Source: Acidimicrobiia bacterium UBA6912
Lineage (GTDB): Bacteria; Actinomycetota; Acidimicrobiia; Spongiisociales; UBA5794
DNA: 9,060 bases
Reading direction: 5' to 3'
Assembly (NCBI GenBank): GCA_002450985.1
Contig: DKBA01000302.1
Span: 1-9,060 of the forward strand
Numbering within the stretch: the stretch's first letter is position 1; each line of letters begins with the position of its first letter. The notes beneath the pieces were generated by a model, which made no database searches, had not been told where the DNA came from, and saw only the letters and a program-made list of their open reading frames with translations. Position numbers and translations under genes: made by a program. Shown here in pieces: positions 1-5,981 of this stretch.

Positions 1-1
1 C

Positions 2-724
2 TGGGCCTCACTGGCCGACGACGCATTGGCATCCGACACCCATGAACAGAGGTGGGATCGCCGCCACCTGTACGCCTCGGTCACCTTGGACGGATGGATC
101 GAAGGCCGGTTCCGCCTCGACCCGGTGGGGGGCCAGACCCTGGTGCAGCGACTCGATCATCTCGCCCCACCCGACCGCGCAGGCATCCCCGAGGGACCTC
201 GCAGCCTGGCGCAGCGGCGCGCCGACGCCCTCATCCACCTCGCCGATTACGGAGACTCCGATCGACCGGTCACCCCGCCACCGAGCCTGAACGTGGTGAT
301 CGACCTGCCCGCCTTGACCGGGGAACCCGCCGACACGGTGGCGTCGCGGTGCGACCTCGACGGCATCGGACCTATTCCCCGCCCCGTGTTCGAACAGCTC
401 GCCTGTGAATGCAGCCTCACCCGAGTCGTCACCGCCGGCTCCGTCGTCTTGGACATGGGACGCACCGTGCGGGTCGTCACCCCCACCCAGCGGCGCGCGC
501 TCGCCATCCGCGACCGGCACTGCCAGTTTCCCTCCTGCCGCCGCGCCGCTGCGTGGTGTGACGCCCATCACATCAGATCGTGGCTCGAGGGTGGCGAGAC
601 GAACCTGGGCAATCTGGTGCTGCTGTGCCGACGCCATCACACCTTGGTTCACAACTCGCATTGGACCATCACCCGGGCAGCCGACGGAACCCTCACCTTG
701 ACCCACCCGGCACGCGGACCCTGA
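2..724 (+). CDS. DUF222/HNH endonuclease-domain protein, 3' part (5' end outside window)
   Basis: The frame is open from base 2 to the TGA at 722-724 (240 residues visible), so the true start lies upstream of the window; a TTG at 26 is only an internal codon. The first half matches the end of a DUF222 domain: a DGW...G..RLDP..GQ.L pattern, then a QRRADAL segment typical of that family. The C-terminus is an HNH nuclease module: C-x4-C (codons at 521 and 536), a W-C-D-A-H-H-I core (histidines at 566 and 569), an Asn at 611, and C-R-R-H-H (628-640 region) followed by another His. All metal-binding and catalytic positions look intact. This architecture belongs to the multicopy actinobacterial family that includes the mycobacterial 13E12-type proteins. 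Biological role is uncertain; many copies are linked to repeats or mobile DNA, but no repeat or mobile element is visible beside this one. Confidence 0.88.
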   Translation, partial: WASLADDALASDTHEQRWDRRHLYASVTLDGWIEGRFRLDPVGGQTLVQRLDHLAPPDRAGIPEGPRSLAQRRADALIHLADYGDSDRPVTPPPSLNVVIDLPALTGEPADTVASRCDLDGIGPIPRPVFEQLACECSLTRVVTAGSVVLDMGRTVRVVTPTQRRALAIRDRHCQFPSCRRAAAWCDAHHIRSWLEGGETNLGNLVLLCRRHHTLVHNSHWTITRAADGTLTLTHPARGP

Positions 725-828
725 CCGACCCGGGCCGAAGCGCCCATCAGCCATGATCCCCGTACCGCCCGCGCAATCGAGCGATCCATCGGCTGGCCCT
801 GATTCCGCACGGCCCCTAGGTTCCTCCC
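725..828. other. Intergenic spacer upstream of the MBL-fold gene
   Basis: A 104-base gap between the HNH gene and the hydrolase. It contains no credible open frame and no strong hairpin followed by a T run. The only signal I would use is the TAGGTT hexamer close to the next ATG, listed separately. Confidence 0.6.
817..822 (+). promoter_or_regulatory. Putative -10 element of a leaderless promoter for the MBL-fold gene
   Basis: TAGGTT fits TANNNT and is followed by exactly 6 bases before the ATG at 829, placing the predicted transcription start at the A of the start codon. No Shine-Dalgarno-like purine run precedes the ATG. A -35 match is poor (CTGGCC at 793-798, 18-base spacer, half the consensus positions). 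The call rests mainly on the similar arrangement at the next two genes. Confidence 0.4.
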
Positions 829-1518
829 ATGGAATCGATCATCGACGGCGTCTACCAGGTGGGCGGCGCCGTGAACTCGTTCGTCATCGACGGTGACCAG
901 GGGGTGACGCTCGTCGACACGGGAATGCCCCGCCGCCACGGTGCGATCGTGAGCGCCCTCGAGTCGATCGGGCGCACACCCGGCGACATCAAGGCCATCG
1001 TCGTCACCCATGCACACTTCGACCACGTCGGCGGCGCCGCCGCCTTGAAGCACGAGTCGGGTGCGCAGGTTTTCGTGTCGCAGGGCGATGCTGCAGCGGC
1101 GCGGGGCGACGAGCCGCATCCGCTCGCCCCCGTATTCGGCTGGGTGCCGTTCATGGCCCCGCTGTTCCAACGCATCGTGCCGAGCGGGCAGCCGGTCGAC
1201 GTCGACCACATCGTCGCCGAAGGCGCACGCGGCCTCCCCGAGGACCTCGCCGTCCTCGACACCCCGGGCCACACGCCAGGACACGTGTCCTACCTGCTCG
1301 ATCGTGGCGGCGGCCTGCTCTTCGTCGGCGACGCCGCCGTGGCCACGAAGCAGGGACGTGTGAAACGCGGCTATATGAACCGGTCCAGCCCGACCTTCGA
1401 TGCCAGCCTGCGGCGCATCGCCGAGCGCGACTTCGCCATCGCCTGCTTCGGGCACTCCGCCCCGCTCAGCACCGATGCCGCAGGTGCCTTTCGCAGGTTC
1501 GCCGCCGGCCTTGGGTGA
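829..1518 (+). CDS. MBL-fold metallo-hydrolase (glyoxalase II-like)
   Basis: A 229-residue soluble protein of the metallo-beta-lactamase superfamily, probably a hydrolase acting on a thioester, lactone or similar substrate; the sequence does not identify the substrate. All seven expected ligands of the binuclear metal site are visible: the T-H-A-H-F-D-H motif (H61, H63, D65, H66), the His in T-P-G-H-T-P-G-H (H148), the bridging Asp in F-V-G-D (D168) and the C-terminal His in F-G-H-S (H209). Length is that of a compact single-domain MBL protein with no extra C-terminal domain and no signal peptide. The ATG at 829 is chosen because the family-typical N-terminal strand (I-D-G-V-Y-Q-V-G) starts immediately and a -10-like hexamer lies 6 bases upstream, suggesting leaderless translation. 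It lies 129 bases before the antiporter gene, so it is probably its own transcription unit. Class assignment is firm; the specific function is unknown. Confidence 0.9.
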   Translation: MESIIDGVYQVGGAVNSFVIDGDQGVTLVDTGMPRRHGAIVSALESIGRTPGDIKAIVVTHAHFDHVGGAAALKHESGAQVFVSQGDAAAARGDEPHPLAPVFGWVPFMAPLFQRIVPSGQPVDVDHIVAEGARGLPEDLAVLDTPGHTPGHVSYLLDRGGGLLFVGDAAVATKQGRVKRGYMNRSSPTFDASLRRIAERDFAIACFGHSAPLSTDAAGAFRRFAAGLG

Positions 1519-1528
1519 ACTGCCGTCG

Positions 1529-1538
1529 GCGTCGACGC
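1529..1538. repeat. 10-bp perfect palindrome
   Basis: GCGTCGACGC reads the same on both strands and lies just after the MBL gene stop. It could be a half-site for a dimeric regulator, but palindromes of this length and composition are not rare in such GC-rich DNA. Confidence 0.2.
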
Positions 1539-1565
1539 GCTGCGGTTGCCGAACGCTGCTACACG

Positions 1566-1584
1566 GCCCGGCTGCCTTCCGGGC
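1566..1584 (+). terminator. GC hairpin between the MBL gene and the antiporter gene
   Basis: GCCCGG (1566-1571) pairs perfectly with CCGGGC (1579-1584) around a 7-base loop, 47 bases after the MBL stop. There is no T run downstream, so it is not a canonical intrinsic terminator. It may be a weak terminator or mRNA 3' stabiliser, or chance. Confidence 0.25.
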
Positions 1585-1611
1585 ATCGCGCGGGAGAAGG
1601 GCCCCCCAGCG

Positions 1612-1641
1612 CCGACACGACGCGAGCGGTACAGATAACGT
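1612..1641 (+). promoter_or_regulatory. Putative leaderless promoter of the antiporter gene
   Basis: CCGACA at 1612-1617 (four of six matches to the sigma-70 -35 consensus) is followed by an 18-base spacer and TAACGT at 1636-1641 (TANNNT). Six bases then lead to the ATG at 1648, so the predicted transcription start coincides with the start codon. No Shine-Dalgarno sequence is present. The same -35 hexamer, spacing and near-identical distance to the ATG recur in front of the kinase gene. Confidence 0.5.
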
Positions 1642-1647
1642 ACGCCG

Positions 1648-3639
1648 ATGACATGGACACAACTGCAGGCGGAGCCTGCGTTTGGCTTCATGGTGGTCGG
1701 TCTGATCATCGTCTTCGGCCCGTTGATCGCCGAGCGAATGCGCCTTCCCGGCCTGCTCGGCTTGCTCGTGCTCGGCGCAGCGGTTGGTCCGAACGTGGCG
1801 GACCTCTTCCCCACCTTCACCACGCTCCGATCGATCGGCAACATCGGGGTTCTGTACCTGATCTTCCTCTCCGGGCTGCAGCTCGACCTCGACTCGTTCG
1901 CCAAGCACTGGCGGATCTCCGCGGGGTTCGGGGCACTGACGTCGATCGTCCCGCTCGTGCTCGGCACTCTCGCTGCGTTGGCTGCCGGCATCGACCTCAC
2001 TCCGGCGATCCTGATCGGGTCGTTCTGGGCGTCGTTCACGCTCATCGCATACCCGGTGATCACCCGGTACGGCCTGACGAAGAACCGTGCGGTCGCCGCC
2101 ATCATCGGTGCGAGCTCGATCACCGACACCGTGTCGCTCGTGATCTTGGCGCTCGTCGTCGGCTCCGTCACCGGCGATGCGGGGGGCATCCATCTCGTGG
2201 TGTCACTCGCAGTTGGGTTCGCGGTTCTCGCCCTGTACTGCTTCGTCGTCATTCCCGCCGTTGCGCAGTGGTTCTTCACCGGGCTGGGGCAGGAGCGCAC
2301 GCTTCGTTTCATCCTCGTGTTGGTGGCGATGACCTCTGCGGCCGTGGTGTCCGATCTGGTCGGCGTCGAGCCCCTCATCGGCGCCTTCTTCGCCGGCGTC
2401 GGCCTCAACCGGATCGTCCCCAACGCGAGTCCCTTGATGGCCGCAACCGAGTTCTTCGGCAACTCGTTCTTCATTCCGACCTTTCTCGTGTCGGTCGGGC
2501 TCCTGTTCGACCCTCGGCTCATGTTCCTGGGATCGACCATCCGGCTCGCGCTCGGCTTCTCCGTGGCGCTCATCGCCGGCAAGGTCATCGCAGCCGTCGT
2601 CACGGGGCGCATCTTCAGACTCGCCCCCGCTGAGGTCGGACTGATGTTCAGCGTTTCGGTCGCCCAGGCTGCGGCCACCTTGGCGGCCACCATCGTGGGG
2701 CTCGAAGCCGGGCTGTACGGGGACGACGTCGTCAACGCCGTGATGGTGGTCGTCTCGATCAGCCTGATCGTCACTTCCGTTGGGAGCGAGCGTTTCGCCC
2801 CCCGCATCCACCCACCCGCAGTCGATGTTCGGGCACTCGGTGAGGCAATTCTCCTTCCGATCGAGCGTGAGCCGGCCGAGCTCGAGGCTGCCTTCCGCTT
2901 CGCCGCCCGATTGGCTGCGTCCAGCGGCGGCGTCCTCCAACCGCTCGTCGTGGTGACTTCGACCGACCCGCGAGAGGTCGACCACGGTCGCCGCATCCGT
3001 GACGAGACAGACCGGCTGCTGCGCGCCATGGGTCAAGACGTCGAGCCGTCGCTGCGCGTCGACCGATCGGTTGCGACCGCCATTCACCGGGCGTCGATCG
3101 AGGCGAACTCGTCGATGCTCCTCCTTCCCTGGCCCGCTGCGGGAGGGGTGCGTTCATGGCTGCTCGGCGCCAGCGATCGTGAGATCATCGCCGCCTCGGC
3201 GATCCCCACCGCCATCGCCGCTCTCCACGACGACGCTCATGGTCGGATCATCCTCGTCGGGCGCTCGTCCGATCTGCTCCCTGGTAGAGCTCCGTCGCTG
3301 CTCGTGGCTGCCCAACTCGCCGTCAAACTCACCGATCGTGACCACCCGCTCGCTGTCGGGCCCATTTCCCCGGGCGAGATCGAGGCGATCGGGATGTCAT
3401 TGCCTGCCGAGGTGACGCGCCTCGAATCAGACGCCGACATCTCCGCTTGGCTGTGGTCTGCGACGCGCCCCGGCGACCTCGTCGTCATCCCGATCGAAGG
3501 GGGGACCACGGCCACCCTGATCTCGCTGCACGAGGATGGACGATCGGTGCTGGCCGTGACCCACAACCCGGCGAGCGACTCGCAGCTGACCGGTGGCCCG
3601 CTGACCTTCCCCGTGGGCGGCTCCGTCGGACCGTCGTGA
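1648..3639 (+). CDS. CPA2-family cation:proton antiporter with C-terminal USP-like domain
   Basis: A 663-residue integral membrane antiporter expected to exchange Na+ or K+ for protons across the cytoplasmic membrane. Residues 1 to about 380 carry roughly a dozen hydrophobic helices with Na/H exchanger features: the N-terminal R-L-P-G-L-L-G-L-L-V-L-G stretch, a G-x-L-x-L-x-F-L-S-G-L-Q-L-D segment, and the ion-site helix G-A-S-S-I-T-D-T-V-S (T159-D160). The conserved aspartate is present but the residue before it, Asp in many CPA2 members, is Thr. Residues from about 396 to 663 are cytosolic and resemble two universal-stress-protein-like halves; the first keeps a remnant nucleotide-loop pattern (G499-G500 to G507-A-S) and the second (from about 530) shows no such loop. 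The tail is presumably regulatory. The ATG at 1648 leads straight into the first helix and sits 6 bases after a -10-like hexamer. Family is clear; ion preference is not. Confidence 0.9.
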   Translation: MTWTQLQAEPAFGFMVVGLIIVFGPLIAERMRLPGLLGLLVLGAAVGPNVADLFPTFTTLRSIGNIGVLYLIFLSGLQLDLDSFAKHWRISAGFGALTSIVPLVLGTLAALAAGIDLTPAILIGSFWASFTLIAYPVITRYGLTKNRAVAAIIGASSITDTVSLVILALVVGSVTGDAGGIHLVVSLAVGFAVLALYCFVVIPAVAQWFFTGLGQERTLRFILVLVAMTSAAVVSDLVGVEPLIGAFFAGVGLNRIVPNASPLMAATEFFGNSFFIPTFLVSVGLLFDPRLMFLGSTIRLALGFSVALIAGKVIAAVVTGRIFRLAPAEVGLMFSVSVAQAAATLAATIVGLEAGLYGDDVVNAVMVVVSISLIVTSVGSERFAPRIHPPAVDVRALGEAILLPIEREPAELEAAFRFAARLAASSGGVLQPLVVVTSTDPREVDHGRRIRDETDRLLRAMGQDVEPSLRVDRSVATAIHRASIEANSSMLLLPWPAAGGVRSWLLGASDREIIAASAIPTAIAALHDDAHGRIILVGRSSDLLPGRAPSLLVAAQLAVKLTDRDHPLAVGPISPGEIEAIGMSLPAEVTRLESDADISAWLWSATRPGDLVVIPIEGGTTATLISLHEDGRSVLAVTHNPASDSQLTGGPLTFPVGGSVGPS

Positions 3640-3653
3640 CCGCGGAGGCAGCG

Positions 3654-3678
3654 GCCGTGATGGCGACGGCACGCTTTT
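3654..3678 (+). terminator. Weak candidate intrinsic terminator after the antiporter gene
   Basis: GCCGT (3654-3658) pairs with ACGGC (3666-3670) around a 7-base loop, and four T residues follow at 3675-3678. The stem is only 5 bp and the T run short and offset by four bases, so the call is tentative. Its place, 15 bases after the antiporter stop and just before the next gene's promoter, is sensible. Confidence 0.3.
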
Positions 3679-3683
3679 CGCCC

Positions 3684-3713
3684 CCGACACCGGTCGCTCG
3701 CGCGCTCTACGCT
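3684..3713 (+). promoter_or_regulatory. Putative leaderless promoter of the PfkB kinase gene
   Basis: CCGACA at 3684-3689, an 18-base spacer and TACGCT at 3708-3713 (TANNNT), with 7 bases between the -10 hexamer and the ATG at 3721. The -35 hexamer and spacer length match the antiporter promoter. No Shine-Dalgarno sequence is visible, so the transcript is expected to start at or within a base of the start codon. Confidence 0.5.
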
Positions 3714-3720
3714 CCGGCGC

Positions 3721-4569
3721 ATGCGGGCGCTCGTCTACGGGGCCATGAACCCCGACCTCGTTCACGTCGTCGACCGCCTGCCCCGAGCAGGGGAGGACAT
3801 CCGGTCGCAGACCTCCCGCCTGATGTGGGGAGGGAAGGCGGCCAACGCGGCGATGGCGCTGGCGACGTGGGGCGTCGACACCCGGCTGGTCGGGCTCGTG
3901 GTCGGCGAGGATCCGCTGGGTGACGTCCTGCTCGAGGCGCTCCAACATCGCAAGCTCGACACATCGTGGATCGAGCGGAGCCCCCAGGAGCGCACCCGCC
4001 ACTGCGTCATCCTCCTCACCCCCGATGGCGATCGCACCATCGTGTGCGCCGGGTACGACGGTGCCCGCTGGCAGCACGTCCCGGACGCAGCATGGGACGG
4101 CGTCGATGTCGCCCTCGTCGACGGGTTCGGCGGCCGCACCGCCGCAGCAGTGGTCGCCGCCGCCGGGGACCGGAGGATCCCGGTCGTGTGGCTCGATGCG
4201 CCGAGCCCCCCTCCGGTCGACGTCGACCTCGTGGTCTGGTCACGCCACGAGCGTGCCGAGGGGGAGGCGGCGTGGCTCGGTGTCCGGGGGCGCAACGTGG
4301 CGCTGACCGGTGGCGCCGGCCCGGTGCTCGCGCTCTGGGCGGGCGAGCGCATCGAGATTTCCCCACCTGCCGTTGCCGCCACCGACACGACCGGCGCCGG
4401 CGACGTGTTCGCCGCGGCGTGCGCCTTCGGCATCGCTTCGGGGTGGGCGCCCCGCCGTCTGCTCGGCTGGGCTGCCGCGGCAGGGGCGGCGTCGGCGAGA
4501 GGCGGCCGGGCGGCGCTCGCGGGGCGACGGGCCATCGACACCCTCGCCAGGGGCGCCGTCAGCCCCTGA
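3721..4569 (+). CDS. PfkB/ribokinase-family carbohydrate kinase
   Basis: A 282-residue cytosolic kinase that would transfer phosphate from ATP to a sugar, nucleoside or related alcohol. The N-terminus has the substrate-side pattern N10-P-D-L and G-E-D of ribokinase relatives. The first PfkB signature region is G37-G-K-A-A-N-A-A, and the second is D222-T-T-G-A-G-D-V-F-A-A with D228 as the catalytic base and the anion hole formed by the G-A-G run. It is slightly short for the family (often 300 or more), with a compact middle section and the usual hydrophobic A-A-A-G-A helix near the end. The ATG at 3721 starts directly at the first Rossmann strand and follows a -10-like hexamer. The gene is separated from the antiporter by 81 bases, and its 3' end overlaps the convergent DUF2905 gene. 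Substrate cannot be told from sequence; there is no neighbouring transporter or catabolic gene to suggest one. Confidence 0.88.
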   Translation: MRALVYGAMNPDLVHVVDRLPRAGEDIRSQTSRLMWGGKAANAAMALATWGVDTRLVGLVVGEDPLGDVLLEALQHRKLDTSWIERSPQERTRHCVILLTPDGDRTIVCAGYDGARWQHVPDAAWDGVDVALVDGFGGRTAAAVVAAAGDRRIPVVWLDAPSPPPVDVDLVVWSRHERAEGEAAWLGVRGRNVALTGGAGPVLALWAGERIEISPPAVAATDTTGAGDVFAAACAFGIASGWAPRRLLGWAAAAGAASARGGRAALAGRRAIDTLARGAVSP

Positions 4570-4780
4570 AACGGTTGACGATGGCGATGATCGCGCTCGC
4601 CACGACGCTCACCACGATCATCGACGTGATCGGGATGAAGGCCCGACTCGAATCGCCCTCGTAGCGGATGTCGCCGGGCAGCCTCCCGAACCACGACACG
4701 AGCCACGGGGCGTAGCGCACCACCAGGCCGACGCCGACCAGCACTGCGCCGGCCAGGATGAGGGCGGTTCCGGGGCGCAT
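4559..4780 (-). CDS. DUF2905 small membrane protein
   Basis: A 73-residue protein with two predicted membrane helices (about 5-22 and 49-68) joined by a loop carrying the family hallmark G32-R-L-P-G-D-I-R. This pattern and length match DUF2905, a widespread family of small bacterial inner-membrane proteins with no established function. It is the last gene of the menB-menA-aminotransferase operon, starting 10 bases after the aminotransferase stop; a GGGAG run abuts the ATG, too close for ideal Shine-Dalgarno use, so reinitiation or coupling is likely. Its final 11 bases overlap the end of the convergent kinase gene. Whether it has any link to quinone metabolism is unknown; in other genomes the family appears in varied contexts. 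Confidence 0.88.
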   Translation of the reverse strand: MRPGTALILAGAVLVGVGLVVRYAPWLVSWFGRLPGDIRYEGDSSRAFIPITSMIVVSVVASAIIAIVNRFRG

Positions 4781-4790
4781 CTCCCGGAGG

Positions 4791-5981
4791 CTATCGGCCT
4801 TGCTGCGCCGTCCAGGTCATGAGCGCCGCGGCAAGCCGTTCGTAGTCGGTGAGGGAGTTGTACGCCTGCGCCGAGACGCGTAGCCAGCGGTCGTCCGGTT
4901 TGGGCCCATGCGTCACCGGCGCCTCGATGTGCCGCTCCACCGCGAGGTACGTCTGGAGCGGATCGGGCACGAACCCGTCGGCCGCCTCGAGCGCGGGTGG
5001 AAGCGGGATGATCGCCATCGATCCCGTCAACTCATCGGGGACGACCTGCGCTGATCCGATCGCTCGGGCCACGACGCCGCGACCGGCCCGCACGAGCTCG
5101 TGGTTGTGGCGCCGCAGCTCGGCCCAGCCGCCGGGGAAGATCCCGCCCATGACGTCGATCGCGGTTGGTACGCACAAGTAGGCCGAGGGGTCGTCGGTGC
5201 CCACCCAGTCGAACTCAGCGTGGTAGCGGGAGCGCCCGGGTGGCACGCTGGTGCGGCCCCAGCCGATCGCCACAGGAGCGACCGCGGACCGCACGTCCTC
5301 CCGGGTCCACAGGAAGGCGGCGCCCTTGGGGGCGCACATCCACTTGTGGCAGTTCCCCGTGTAGTAGGCCGCCCCGATGCCGGCGACGTCGAGGTCCAGC
5401 ATCCCGGGAGCATGCGCACCGTCGACGAGCACGGGCACGTCGCGCTCGGTGAGGGCGCCCACGATGTCGGCGAGGGGGAACACGATGCCGGTGGGACTGG
5501 TGACGTGATCGATGACGGCGAGGCGCGTCGCCGGGGTGGCCGCTTCGGTGACGGCAGCGACGATGTCGGTGGGACTCGTCACCGGAACCGGCACATGGGC
5601 GACGGTGACGGTGGCGCCGGCCGCACCGGCCACGAAGTCGACGGCGTTGCGGGCGGCGCCGTACGCGTGGTCGGTCACCAGGATCTCATCGCCCGGGAGC
5701 AGCCCGAGCGAGCGCAGCACGGAGTTGATCCCTGTCGAGGCATTCGGCACGAACGCCAACCCGTCGGCATCGGCGCCGACGAACTCGGCCAGGCGGTGGC
5801 GGGCCTCATCGAGATGACCGAAGAGCTCGCGGCCGAAGAACCGCACGGGGTTGGCCTCGCTGCGGCGGCGCCACTCGGTCTGCCGGTCGAGCACGGCCCG
5901 CGGCGTCGCCCCGAACGACCCGTGGTTGAGGTGGAGCACGTGGGGGTCGAGATCCCACAGGGCCGCATGCGGCGAGGTCAT
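4791..5981 (-). CDS. Class V aminotransferase-fold PLP enzyme (isopenicillin N epimerase-like)
   Basis: A 396-residue fold-type I PLP enzyme of the class V aminotransferase / isopenicillin N epimerase-like group. The N-terminal L16-N-H-G-S-F-G segment followed by P-R is characteristic of that group. The PLP-ring aspartate is D187 in V-D-G-A-H-A-P-G, the Schiff-base lysine is K213 in N-C-H-K-W, and R368 in L-R-V-S-A-Q-A-Y-N is the likely carboxylate-binding arginine, so an active enzyme is expected. Family members include racemases or epimerases, lyases, desulfurases and transaminases, and the substrate here is not determinable. The start at 5981 is fixed by family alignment and by the ATGA overlap with the menA stop. 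The same frame stays open upstream to 6809, but that part runs through menA in another frame, is arginine-rich and has no family similarity. Co-expression with menB and menA is strongly implied; a functional link is not. Confidence 0.9.
   Translation of the reverse strand: MTSPHAALWDLDPHVLHLNHGSFGATPRAVLDRQTEWRRRSEANPVRFFGRELFGHLDEARHRLAEFVGADADGLAFVPNASTGINSVLRSLGLLPGDEILVTDHAYGAARNAVDFVAGAAGATVTVAHVPVPVTSPTDIVAAVTEAATPATRLAVIDHVTSPTGIVFPLADIVGALTERDVPVLVDGAHAPGMLDLDVAGIGAAYYTGNCHKWMCAPKGAAFLWTREDVRSAVAPVAIGWGRTSVPPGRSRYHAEFDWVGTDDPSAYLCVPTAIDVMGGIFPGGWAELRRHNHELVRAGRGVVARAIGSAQVVPDELTGSMAIIPLPPALEAADGFVPDPLQTYLAVERHIEAPVTHGPKPDDRWLRVSAQAYNSLTDYERLAAALMTWTAQQGR

Noticed and set aside
26..28. 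TTG at 26 as the start of the HNH gene
   Set aside because: The frame is open to the window edge and the visible part begins in the middle of a DUF222-like domain.
829..1518. The MBL-fold hydrolase as the missing DHNA-CoA thioesterase
   Set aside because: Known DHNA-CoA thioesterases are hotdog-fold proteins, and this gene is three genes away from the men block with its own promoter-like signal; nothing ties it to the pathway.
649..3087. Long minus-strand open frames (649-2193, 1371-3029, 2203-3087) opposite the MBL and antiporter genes
   Set aside because: They lie antisense to two genes with full family motifs, their translations are low-complexity and rich in Arg, Ser, Thr and charged residues, and they show no recognisable domain. 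They follow from the high third-position GC of the real genes.
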